Source of the DNA: Sphaerobacter thermophilus DSM 20745
GTDB taxonomy: Bacteria > Chloroflexota > Chloroflexia > Thermomicrobiales > Thermomicrobiaceae
Assembly (NCBI RefSeq): GCF_000024985.1
Contig: NC_013523.1
Location: forward strand, 1,922,001-1,986,000
Direction: 5' to 3'
Length of the DNA stretch: 64,000 nucleotides
Shown: piece after piece, positions 16,237 through 23,873 of the stretch
Layout: each line of letters starts with the position of its first letter
How positions within the stretch are numbered: the first letter of the stretch is position 1
The notes under the pieces: generated by a model
Told to the model about the DNA's origin: nothing
The model's database searches: none
Seen by the model: only the letters and a program-made list of their open reading frames with translations
Position numbers and translations under genes: made by a program

Positions 16237-16262
16237 CCCCTCTCCCAACGTTGGGAGAGGGG
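16237..16262 (-). terminator. Perfect 26-nt palindrome acting as rpiA terminator; dispersed repeat copy 1
   Basis: The palindrome is centred on CCAACGTTGG. Read on the minus strand it forms a 10-bp or longer stem followed by AGTTTATTTT, an intrinsic terminator placed 32 nt after the rpiA stop. The same element recurs at 51138-51163 and 58911-58936 with similar flanks. Confidence 0.7.
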
Positions 16263-16293
16263 CTGGGAGTGAGGGCCACTTTCCGAAGCCTGG

Positions 16294-16998
16294 CTACCCG
16301 CGCGTCAGCACCTCGACACCCTGGGCGCCGGCGACGATGACCTCGTGGGCGATTCCAATGAAGAGTCCGTGCTCGATCACCCCGGTGATCGTCTTGATCT
16401 CGTTCGCGAGCGCGGCCGGGTTGGCAATCGGGCCGAAGTCGACATCGAGGATGTAGTTCCCGTTGTCGGTCACGAAGGGCTCGCCCTCGGGCGGAACCGA
16501 CCGCAGCGCCACCCGCCCCCCGAGCGCTTCCAGCGCCTGGGCGGGAACACGCCAGCCGAAGGGAACAACCTCTACCGGCACCGCGAAGCGGCTGCCGAGC
16601 CGCTCGACCAGCTTCGTGTCGTCGACGACGATCACCTCGCGCTCCGACGCCACCGCCACCAGCTTCTCGCGCAGCAGCGCGCCGCCGTGGCCCTTGAGTA
16701 CGTCCAAGGTGCCGACCGCGACCTCGTCGGCTCCGTCGATGGTGACGTCGATGCGGGTGGCGTCTTGCAGATCGATCAGCGGGATACCCAGTGAGCGGGC
16801 GAGGCGCTCCGAGCGCAGCGACGTGGGCACCCCCACGATACGCAGACCCTCTTTCACCCGCTCCGCCAGCGCCTGAATCACGCACTCGGCGGTGGAACCG
16901 GTGCCCAGACCCACCACCGCACCGTCCTGCACGGCAGACGCGGCGCGCTCGGCCGCCGCCCGCTTGCGCCGCGTCTGCTCATCCCCCTCCGGCGGCAC
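16294..16998 (-). CDS. rpiA: Ribose-5-phosphate isomerase A
   Basis: The protein has 234 residues (E. coli RpiA has 219). Signature blocks are VGLGTGSTAE, VTIDGADEV (substrate Asp pair), LKGHGGALLREKLVA (catalytic Glu/Lys region) and VTDNGNYILD. It interconverts ribose 5-phosphate and ribulose 5-phosphate in the cytoplasmic pentose phosphate pathway. I prefer GTG at 16998, which has GAGGAGAGG 8 nt upstream; an alternative GTG at 17025 has no clear ribosome-binding site. It follows the split transketolase genes on the same strand, so the three form a non-oxidative pentose phosphate operon. Confidence 0.95.
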   Translation of the reverse strand: MPPEGDEQTRRKRAAAERAASAVQDGAVVGLGTGSTAECVIQALAERVKEGLRIVGVPTSLRSERLARSLGIPLIDLQDATRIDVTIDGADEVAVGTLDVLKGHGGALLREKLVAVASEREVIVVDDTKLVERLGSRFAVPVEVVPFGWRVPAQALEALGGRVALRSVPPEGEPFVTDNGNYILDVDFGPIANPAALANEIKTITGVIEHGLFIGIAHEVIVAGAQGVEVLTRG

Positions 16999-17076
16999 TC
17001 CGTTGTCCTCTCCTCGCCCGGCCACAGGATGCGCGCGGGTGTGAGGCGCCCGCGCAGTACCGGGATGGCTTACGCC

Positions 17077-18039
17077 TTACTCACCCCGCACGATGCGGGT
17101 GGCCTCCTCAACAATCCGATCCGCTGTCAGGCCGTACTCACGGAGCAGCTCGGCGCCCGTCCCAGATTGGGCATAGGTGTCACCCAGGTCCACAAAGCCC
17201 ATACGGCAGGGATGCAACCGCGCGACCGCCATGGCCACGACGCTGCCCAGCCCGCCGTGGTGCAGGTGCTCCTCGGCGACCACGATCCCACCGGTCTCGC
17301 GCGCGGCGGCCGCGACCGCAGCCTCGTCCAGCGGCTTGACCGTGTGCATATCGAGCACACGCGCCTCGATCCCCTGCCCGGCCAGGCGCGCGGCTGCGTC
17401 GAGCGCCGCCGCAACCATGAGCCCGTTCGCGATGATGGTCACATCGCTGCCGTCGCGCACCGTGATGGCCTTACCGATCTCGATCTGAACGCTCTCATCG
17501 TAGACCACGGGGACGTTCGGCCGCCCGACACGGAGGTAGGTGGGGCCCTCATAGGCGATCATCGCGCGGGTCGCGGCTCGTGCGGCGTGCTCGTCGGCCG
17601 GCACCAGCACCACCACGCCCGGTAGGGCGCAGGCGAGCGCCACGTCCTCGATCGCCATCTGTGACGGTCCGTCCTCACCGATGCTGATTCCGGCGTGGCT
17701 GCCGACCAGCTTGACGTTCAGGTGTGGGTAGGCCACAGCCATGCGGATCTGGTCGTAGGCATTGCAGAGCAGGAAGGCCGCGAAGCTGGCCGCCACCGGG
17801 ATCTTGCCGCTGGCAGCGAGCCCGGAGGCCACACCGACCAGGTTCGACTCCGCGATGCCGACGTCGAAGAAGCGATCGGGGAACTCCTTGCCGAACCACT
17901 CCGTGCGGGTGGAGTTGGCCACGTCACCGTCGACCACCACCACCGCCGGGTTCTCCCGGCCGATGTCGCGCAGCGCCTCGCCGAAGGCGTCACGCGTGGC
18001 CTTCCCCATCTTCAAGCCGACCTCGGTGCCCAGGTTCAT
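17077..18039 (-). CDS. Transketolase, C-terminal (pyrimidine-binding) subunit
   Basis: The protein has 320 residues and matches the pyrimidine-binding plus C-terminal domains of transketolase. Landmarks are VVVVDGDVANST, RFFDVGIAESNLVGVASGLA (catalytic Glu in IAESN) and GSHAGISIGEDGPSQMAIED. The C-terminal domain has EARVLDMHTVKPLD. With the partner gene it makes the thiamine-diphosphate enzyme that transfers two-carbon units between sugar phosphates. The ATG at 18039 overlaps the upstream stop as ATGA (18036-18039), indicating coupled translation and 1:1 assembly. Confidence 0.93.
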   Translation of the reverse strand: MNLGTEVGLKMGKATRDAFGEALRDIGRENPAVVVVDGDVANSTRTEWFGKEFPDRFFDVGIAESNLVGVASGLAASGKIPVAASFAAFLLCNAYDQIRMAVAYPHLNVKLVGSHAGISIGEDGPSQMAIEDVALACALPGVVVLVPADEHAARAATRAMIAYEGPTYLRVGRPNVPVVYDESVQIEIGKAITVRDGSDVTIIANGLMVAAALDAAARLAGQGIEARVLDMHTVKPLDEAAVAAAARETGGIVVAEEHLHHGGLGSVVAMAVARLHPCRMGFVDLGDTYAQSGTGAELLREYGLTADRIVEEATRIVRGE

Positions 18040-18890
18040 CCCAGCTCCTCCAATGCCTCCGCCAGCTTGTCCTTCGGGAGGGCCCGCCCATGCCAGGTGA
18101 AGTCCTCTTCGAAGACCTTGAGCCCCTTGCCTTTGACGGTGTGGGCGATGATCACCACCGGGCCGCTCTTCTCGTCCCGCGCCGCGATCAACGCATCGCG
18201 GACCTGCCCGAGGTCGTGCCCGTCGATCTCCAGGACCTTCCAACCGAAGGCCGCCCACTTGTCATCGTACAGCGCCGGGTCGGTGACCTGAGACACCGCG
18301 CTCGTCTGCTGGTAACCGTTGTTGTCGACGATGGCGATCAGGTTGTTGACCTTCTGGTGCGCCGCGGCCATGGCCGCCTCCCAGACCTGGCCCTCCTGGA
18401 TCTCGCCGTCGCCGAGCATCACGTAGACCTGGTAGTCGCGGCCGTCCAGGCGCGCCGCCAGGGCGTGCCCGAGGCCGATCGACAGCCCCTGCCCCAGGCT
18501 GCCAGTGGACGCCTCGACACCCGGGAGTCGCCGCATGTTGGGGTGTCCTTCGAGCGGACTGCCCAGCCGCCGGAGCGTCTTGAGTTCGTCCTTCGGGAAG
18601 TACCCCGCCTCGGCCAGCACCGCATACAGGATCGGCGCGGCGTGCCCTTTGGAGAGGATGAAACGGTCGCGGTCGGGCCAGTCCGGCTGCTGCGGGTTGT
18701 AGCGCAGGATGCCGCCGAAGTAGAGCTGCGTCAGGATCTCGACAGCCGAAAAGGAACTGCTCGGGTGGCCCGATCCCGCCTCGCTCGTCATGATGAGCAC
18801 TTCGCGACGCAGCCGGCGAGCCAGATCCCGCAGTTCGTCCAGGTTGGCCGCCGCGGGCTGTGCCTGCGCGCTCGCGTGCTGGTCACCCAT
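18036..18890 (-). CDS. Transketolase, N-terminal (ThDP-binding) subunit
   Basis: The protein has 284 residues. Visible are SEAGSGHPSSSFSAVEIL (His of the active site), LSKGHAAPILYAVLAE, GSLGQGLSIGLGHALA, and the ThDP/metal motif VMLGDGEIQEGQVWEAAM ending in DNNGYQ. It supplies the diphosphate-binding half of the enzyme. The start ATG at 18890 has a near-perfect AAAGGAGGT about 8 nt upstream, the strongest ribosome-binding site seen in the window. It heads the minus-strand operon with the C-terminal subunit and rpiA. Confidence 0.94.
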   Translation of the reverse strand: MGDQHASAQAQPAAANLDELRDLARRLRREVLIMTSEAGSGHPSSSFSAVEILTQLYFGGILRYNPQQPDWPDRDRFILSKGHAAPILYAVLAEAGYFPKDELKTLRRLGSPLEGHPNMRRLPGVEASTGSLGQGLSIGLGHALAARLDGRDYQVYVMLGDGEIQEGQVWEAAMAAAHQKVNNLIAIVDNNGYQQTSAVSQVTDPALYDDKWAAFGWKVLEIDGHDLGQVRDALIAARDEKSGPVVIIAHTVKGKGLKVFEEDFTWHGRALPKDKLAEALEELG

Positions 18891-19155
18891 CGAAAGAACC
18901 TCCTTTAGTCGACCTCGTCACGGTCCCTCGTCAATCCTTGCACAAGCCGGACCGCGAGGCGCCGGCCGCCCGGCTAGCGGGTGGCCGCCGGGGATCATCG
19001 CCTTTTCGGCGCTTTGGTGCAAGGGTCCACAGAGCGCGGGTTTCCGCATCCGAACCGGTGCGCCGAACCAAGGGCCCTCAGACGTGAGACTCACCACCGC
19101 CCTTGGTGCGAATGCTCTCGCCCGCCCGGGGAAGGTGGTGTATCCTTTCATTCCA

Positions 19156-19183
19156 TTGTGACATTCAGGGCACGTTCTATTCT
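19156..19183 (+). promoter_or_regulatory. Promoter of the relic AbrB/PIN locus
   Basis: TTGTGA (19156-19161) and TATTCT (19178-19183) are 16 nt apart. Transcription would start a few bases before AAGGG and the ATG at 19198. The rest of the 18891-19197 gap shows no gene. Confidence 0.4.
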
Positions 19184-19197
19184 ACCAAGGGATTGAC

Positions 19198-19463
19198 ATG
19201 ACCGAGATCATCGCCACAGTGTCGAGTAAGGGTCAGATCACGATCCCAGCCGCGGTCCGTCGTCCCCTCGGTGTCGCCCCTGGCGGCAAAGTCGTCTTCG
19301 CGATCAGCGACGAAGGTATCGTCACCATGCGGCGGGCAGCATACCCGAGTATGCGAGCCTCCGAGGAGCAGCCGGGACGCTGCGTGGGCCGCTGGCCTGG
19401 AGCCACGTGCGTCGTATCGCCCGTGAGGACGCGCTTTCCGAGAGTCACCCAGACGCACGATGA
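19198..19463 (+). pseudogene. AbrB/SpoVT-domain antitoxin-like gene, frameshifted
   Basis: The first 50 codons encode a clear AbrB/MazE-type swapped-hairpin domain (ATVSSKGQITIPAAVRRPLG) ending RRAAYPS. From about 19345 the continuation is in another frame: YASLRGAAGTLRGPLAW, then SHVRRIAREDALSES, ending at TGA 19461-19463. That is the expected C-terminal helix of this antitoxin type (VapB-like, with a LRGAAG motif). A single frame change near 19343-19350 joins the halves. As it stands the first frame runs on to 19491 with an unrelated, composition-biased tail, so the antitoxin is probably non-functional unless this is a sequencing error. Confidence 0.75.
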
Positions 19464-19540
19464 GCGCCCCGCCCGTCGATTCCGACCTTAACATCCGATT
19501 CCGCACCGTTGACGATACGCTCTCCAGGACCATCGACCGG
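19460..19540 (+). pseudogene. Truncated PIN-domain (VapC-like) toxin remnant
   Basis: An ATG at 19460 overlaps the antitoxin-frame stop as ATGA, the usual VapBC arrangement. Its first residues, PVDSDLNIRFRTVDDTLSR, resemble the start of PIN toxins (consensus VDTNVLVRFLTxDD, with the first Asp retained). Similarity stops after about 27 codons, where the sequence runs into the 3' end of the convergent membrane-protein gene. The remaining acidic residues of a PIN nuclease are absent. I infer a deleted toxin gene. Confidence 0.5.
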
Positions 19541-19563
19541 TGCGCTCTTCGTCCACCTCGCCA

Positions 19564-21597
19564 TTACTCCGCGCAGCCCGCCGCGCGGTACAGGGTCAGG
19601 CCCTCGCGGCTCGCGACGGCGCTCGCGCCGGGGTAGCCGGCTGCGTCCGGCGCGGTATCACGCGGCAGGACGGCGTAGCAGGTGCCGGGCGGGGCGGGCG
19701 GCGGCGTCCAGTATTCGACCGTGCCCTGGCCGTAGACCGTGTGCCCGTTGCGCTGCAGGATCGCACCCAGCAGGCCGAGCGCGATCGGGTCGGCGTCCAG
19801 CTGTGGCAGGTCGACCGCGGCACCGTCCGGGACCGCCTCGGCGAGTTCCCATAGCCACGGATCGGGCGCGACCGTGATGACGTAGTCGGGCGGCGCGGCC
19901 AGTTCGACCTGCAACTCAGGGAAGTCCTCCACCCGGCGGAGCAGCGCATCCCGCTCGGCCGTTGTTGCAGTATCCGCGTGGTAGAGCACGGCTCGGACAC
20001 CGATCCCCTGCAGGAGCCGGATCGTCTCGCGGGACGGGAAGTCCCGCATGGCGTCGCGGAGCGGGTAGTAGGCGGGCGGAGCAAAGCTGCTGTAGCCGTT
20101 GACGAGCGGCGCCCAGTGGAAGGTCGACCAGAAGTTCGGCCATGCCGAGGCGATCAGCCCCTCCCCCATCGGCAATTCGAGCGCGGGGACGCGATGCTCC
20201 GCCAGCCAGTCGTAATCGGCGCGGCGCGCCTCGGCCGCCGTGGCGGGTAACGGGTCAGGCAGCGGCCAGGCCATCGCGCCCTCGGCCAGGATACCGACTG
20301 CCAGGATGCCGGCCAGCGTCGCTGTCACCAGGTGTCGCCGGACCTCGCTGCCCGCCAGCATCCCTAGCCGCTGCTGGATGAGTGCGACGCCCAGCCCGGC
20401 GAGGGCCGCCAGCCCAACCGGCGCCAGCAGCCCGCCGAGCCGCGCCGGGACGCGCACGGCCTTGAAGCCGGGCACCAGCTCGTAGGCCAGCCGGTACGGC
20501 AGCGGCACGCTCCGGCCCCCGAATTCGGCTTCCGGTCCGAAGCTGAGCACCAGCGACCCCACCACGACGATCAGGAGCATCCATCGCTCCCAGCCGAGGC
20601 GCCGGTATGCCAGCCCGATCAGCCCCAGCACGACCAGCAGCACACCCGGGAAGAGGTCCTGCTCCAGGTGGCGGTGGAAACGCTCGCTCAGCAGGCCACC
20701 ATAGAGCCGGTTGTATGGGTGCACCGCCAGGTAGTCGCTCGCCTGGGCGCTCCACTTCACCACCTCGCCCATGGTCCGCTGGATGCTAAGCTCGGTGTTC
20801 ACCTCGAGATAAGGGAGCAACGTCGGAAGCAGCACCAGCGTGGCGACCAGACCCGCAGCGGCGATCTTGGCCGTGGCGATCAGGCTGGCGCGCGTTGGAT
20901 GCCAGAGCAGGTAGGAGCCGACGACGAAGCCCAGCAGCGGCACAAGGAACATCAGGTAGTAGACGCCGAAGAGCCCCTGGGCCACGATCACCGCACCCAG
21001 GGCCACCGCCCAGCGGAACGAATTGCCACGCAGCGCCCGGCGTGCGGTGAGCACCGCCAGCGGCAGCCACTGAGCCGAGAGCAGGTTCAGGTGCTCCAGG
21101 TGCGCCATGCGCGCCGGCAGGTAGGCGTAGGCCACCCCGGCCACCACCCCGGCCAGCCGGCTGCCCGTCAGGTCGACGACCAGCAGGTACATGGCGAAGC
21201 CGCTGAGCGCCAACGCCAGCAGCACCGCAAGGTTGTCGGCCAGGATGACGTTGCCAGTCGCCAGCAGCACGGGTGCTACGAGCGCGGCCTGCCCGAAGAG
21301 GTGGTCGGCGAAGGCCAGCGTGTTCCGGTAGGGGTAGAAGATGTTGGCGTCGAAGACCCGCAGCGGGTCGGTGCGCCAGGCGTGCACGTCCCAGGCCATG
21401 GTCCAGGCCTGGAAGACGGGATCGCCCCAGCTCAACAGGGTGTGCGATAGGTCGGTCGCCAGCGGCCAGGTCATGGCGACCGCGAGCGCGCCGAACAGCA
21501 CCAGCACGCCAACGTGGATAGCAGCGCGCCGCCATCCCCCGGCCGGTTGGGACGGCTCATCCGTCGCGCGCGGCGCGCCGCCGATCTCGGTCTCCAT
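19564..21597 (-). CDS. Large polytopic membrane protein, GT-C/YfhO-like
   Basis: The protein has 677 residues, about 11-12 hydrophobic segments through about residue 450, and a C-terminal globular region (about 460-677). The first extracytoplasmic loop carries GDPVFQAWTMAWDVHAWRTD and then FYPYRNTLAFADHLFGQ. This Asp-containing loop between helices 1 and 2 is typical of GT-C glycosyltransferases using polyprenyl-linked sugar donors. The acceptor is unknown. It starts ATG at 21597, 6 nt downstream of the crotonase gene, so they may share a transcript. A related architecture appears at 46517-48691. Confidence 0.75.
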   Translation of the reverse strand: METEIGGAPRATDEPSQPAGGWRRAAIHVGVLVLFGALAVAMTWPLATDLSHTLLSWGDPVFQAWTMAWDVHAWRTDPLRVFDANIFYPYRNTLAFADHLFGQAALVAPVLLATGNVILADNLAVLLALALSGFAMYLLVVDLTGSRLAGVVAGVAYAYLPARMAHLEHLNLLSAQWLPLAVLTARRALRGNSFRWAVALGAVIVAQGLFGVYYLMFLVPLLGFVVGSYLLWHPTRASLIATAKIAAAGLVATLVLLPTLLPYLEVNTELSIQRTMGEVVKWSAQASDYLAVHPYNRLYGGLLSERFHRHLEQDLFPGVLLVVLGLIGLAYRRLGWERWMLLIVVVGSLVLSFGPEAEFGGRSVPLPYRLAYELVPGFKAVRVPARLGGLLAPVGLAALAGLGVALIQQRLGMLAGSEVRRHLVTATLAGILAVGILAEGAMAWPLPDPLPATAAEARRADYDWLAEHRVPALELPMGEGLIASAWPNFWSTFHWAPLVNGYSSFAPPAYYPLRDAMRDFPSRETIRLLQGIGVRAVLYHADTATTAERDALLRRVEDFPELQVELAAPPDYVITVAPDPWLWELAEAVPDGAAVDLPQLDADPIALGLLGAILQRNGHTVYGQGTVEYWTPPPAPPGTCYAVLPRDTAPDAAGYPGASAVASREGLTLYRAAGCAE

Positions 21598-21603
21598 CGA
21601 GTC

Positions 21604-22398
21604 TCAGCGGTTCTTCCACTCAGGCACCCGCTTCTCCAGGAAGGCACACATGCCCTCCTGGGCGTCCGCGGCAAGGGCGTTGAGCGACATCACTTCCTTG
21701 GCATAGGCGTACGCCTGTGGCTGGGCCATCTCGAGCTGGCGGTAGAACGCCTGCTTGCCGATGCCGACGACGAAGCCGCTGGCCGCCGCGATCTTCTCGG
21801 CCAGCGCCCGCGTCTCGTCCGCCAGTCGGTCGGCCGGGACCACCCGATTGACCAGCCCCGCGGCCTGTGCCTCGCTGGCCGAGATCGGTTCGCCGGTCAG
21901 AAGCATCTCCAGGGCCTTTTTCTGCCCAACCACGCGGCTGAGCGCCACCATCGGCGTCGAGCAGAAGAGCCCGATCTTCACGCCCGGGGTGGCGAAGCGC
22001 GCGTCCTCGGCGGCAACCACCAGGTCGCAGGTAGCGACCAACTGGCACCCGGCGGCCGTCGCGATCCCGTGCACCTGGGCGATCACCGGCTGCGGGATAC
22101 CCTGAATCGTCTCCATCAACCGTGTGCAGACGTCGAAGACATGCCGGTAGAACGCCGGGTCGCCCCCGACCATCTCCCGCAGGTCGTGCCCGGAGCAGAA
22201 GGCCGGGCCGTTGCCCCGCAGGATCACCACAGCGACGTCCTGACGCTCGCCGATCGCGGTGAAGCAGGCGATCAACTCCTGCATGTGGTCGACCGACAGG
22301 GCGTTGCGCTTCTCCGGCCGGTTCATCGTGACGTAGGCGATCGGCCCGTCAGTCTCCATGAGCACGTAGCGGTACGACTGCGCCGGTGCGGTGGTCAT
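21604..22398 (-). CDS. Enoyl-CoA hydratase/isomerase-family (crotonase) protein
   Basis: The protein has 264 residues, the normal crotonase length. The CoA/oxyanion region AFCSGHDLREM and HGIATAAGCQLVATCDLVVA are clear. The two Glu residues of canonical enoyl-CoA hydratase appear replaced: the GGGCEL position reads AAGCQL and the FGQPE position reads FATPG. This resembles the ECHDC3-like branch, so simple enoyl-CoA hydration is not assured. The C-terminal FLEKRVPEWKNR is typical. It is followed after 6 nt by the GT-C-like gene. Confidence 0.88.
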   Translation of the reverse strand: MTTAPAQSYRYVLMETDGPIAYVTMNRPEKRNALSVDHMQELIACFTAIGERQDVAVVILRGNGPAFCSGHDLREMVGGDPAFYRHVFDVCTRLMETIQGIPQPVIAQVHGIATAAGCQLVATCDLVVAAEDARFATPGVKIGLFCSTPMVALSRVVGQKKALEMLLTGEPISASEAQAAGLVNRVVPADRLADETRALAEKIAAASGFVVGIGKQAFYRQLEMAQPQAYAYAKEVMSLNALAADAQEGMCAFLEKRVPEWKNR

Positions 22399-22435
22399 GG
22401 CCGGTCTCCCTTCGTCTGCGGTTGGGACGCTGGCC

Positions 22436-22870
22436 CTATCGTACGTCAGCGCCAGCGCCGGGCGCTACGCACCGGCGCCGGCGGACGTAGACGTCCATGA
22501 GGTGCTCAAGCGCGGCGGCGGGGTCATCGGTCAGACCCACGTGGACCGGGGAGGGCTGGATCACCGTGCTCCGGGGAGCGGTCAGCCAGTGGAATCGCTC
22601 ACTCGGGGGCAGGGTCGCCACCGGACCGGCGTCAGGAGCACCGGCGCTGATAGCCTGGAGATTCCGCAGGTGCCGCTCGACCAGATCCAGGTCGAGGTCC
22701 GGCGCGAGGGCACGCACGCGGTCGCGATCGACCTCGATCCGCGTCTCCAGGAACCCGGACGTGCGCGCGAACAGGATGACGCCGACGTTGACGAACTCAC
22801 CGCGCGTCACGCACGGCACGAGGCGGATGATGGCGTAGCTATACGACGCGGTGGGTGGTGCGAGGCACAT
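22436..22870 (-). CDS. DUF3037 protein paired with a HipA-like kinase
   Basis: The protein has 144 residues. The N-terminal block YSYAIIRLVPCVTRGEFVNV followed by GVILF is the DUF3037 signature; the function of this family is unknown to me. The gene overlaps the 3' end of the upstream HipA-like kinase gene by about 32 nt, so the two are co-translated. The overlap and conserved pairing suggest partner or substrate of the kinase. No membrane helix or metal motif is visible. Confidence 0.85.
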   Translation of the reverse strand: MCLAPPTASYSYAIIRLVPCVTRGEFVNVGVILFARTSGFLETRIEVDRDRVRALAPDLDLDLVERHLRNLQAISAGAPDAGPVATLPPSERFHWLTAPRSTVIQPSPVHVGLTDDPAAALEHLMDVYVRRRRCVAPGAGADVR

Positions 22871-23735
22871 AGGTGACCGGCCCTCGCTTCTGCGCCTCGA
22901 CCGCCTCCTCCAGCCAGCGCCGGGGGCCGTTGAGGCGCTCGCTCAGATACGTGACGTAGGCCGCCCGGTGTGCGGCCAGATCAGGGAACTCCGGCTCGTC
23001 GCCGAGCCATGCATCCGGCACCGCCGCTACGACCCGATGCAGCGCCTCCTCGGTTAGGAGCGGGCGCAGGTGCTCGTCGGCGGCACGTAGATCACCGGCC
23101 AACCCGAGCAGGACATGCTCCCGGATCTGCGGGAAGGGTGACTGGATGCGGTCCCGCCAGCCCGGCCAGCGATGGTGGAAATAGAGCGCGGCGCCGTGGT
23201 CGATCATCCAGAGTTGATCCTGCCACACCAGCAGGTTCACGTTGCGCGCCGTGCGGTCGACGTTGGTGATCAGCGCGTCGAACCAGACGATGGCCGCCGC
23301 CAGCTCAGGCGACACCCAGGTGTCCACCGCCGGGTCGAACGCGAGCGCGCCCGGCAGGTAAGCCAGCCCGAAATTGGCCCCGACGCTGCCCCGCAGGATG
23401 TCCTGAATCTCAGGGTCGGGCTCGCTGCGGCCGAACTCGGCGTCGAGCATCACGATCGCGGGCGACGGGATCGGCAGATCGAGGGTGAGCGCGAGCCCGG
23501 CGGCGATCGCCTCCGCCACCAGCGCCTTGGCGCCCTGCCCGGCACCCCGGAATTTGACCACGACCGGTCCCGCGCCGTCGGTATCGACCACGGCCGGGAG
23601 GGATCCTCCCTCACGGAGCGGGACGGCGTAGCGCACGCCGCGCACACACGGGATCAACGGACTCGGTTCGCCACTCGACCCGCGGCCCACGCCGCTACCT
23701 CCCCGTCTGCCGACCGGCGTGAGCCGGACCGGCAT
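22839..23735 (-). CDS. HipA-like kinase family protein
   Basis: The protein has up to 298 residues. The core reads YAVPLREGGSLPAVVDTDG, VVVKFRGAGQGAKALVAEAI (ATP-site Lys), IVWFDALITNVDRTARNVNL (catalytic Asp/Asn) and WMIDHGAALYFHH (metal-binding Asp), as in HipA-related small kinases. HipA proteins phosphorylate protein targets such as aminoacyl-tRNA synthetases. This one lacks an adjacent HipB and is instead paired with DUF3037. The true start may be 25-30 codons downstream of ATG 23735, because the first residues are Gly/Arg-rich and unlike the family. Confidence 0.82.
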   Translation of the reverse strand: MPVRLTPVGRRGGSGVGRGSSGEPSPLIPCVRGVRYAVPLREGGSLPAVVDTDGAGPVVVKFRGAGQGAKALVAEAIAAGLALTLDLPIPSPAIVMLDAEFGRSEPDPEIQDILRGSVGANFGLAYLPGALAFDPAVDTWVSPELAAAIVWFDALITNVDRTARNVNLLVWQDQLWMIDHGAALYFHHRWPGWRDRIQSPFPQIREHVLLGLAGDLRAADEHLRPLLTEEALHRVVAAVPDAWLGDEPEFPDLAAHRAAYVTYLSERLNGPRRWLEEAVEAQKRGPVTYVPRTTHRVV

Positions 23736-23787
23736 CGTCCATCACCATCCACGCAAGTCTACACGCTGCCGCGCAACCAAGCCGCTC

Positions 23788-23816
23788 TTGCTCCGTTGCT
23801 CAAGACGGGGTATTGT
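23788..23816 (+). promoter_or_regulatory. Promoter of the secreted double-psi protein gene
   Basis: TTGCTC (23788-23793) and TATTGT (23811-23816) are 17 nt apart, giving a leader of about 50 nt to the TTG start at 23874. Confidence 0.5.
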
Positions 23817-23873
23817 CGGCTTCCACCAGCACTGTCAGTACGTTCGCGAGGTGGAGCGAGGGAAGGAGGTCTC

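Noticed and set aside
23172-23873. N-terminal extension of the double-psi protein
   Set aside because: It is antisense to the HipA-like kinase gene; the signal peptide and AAGGAGG place the start at TTG 23874.
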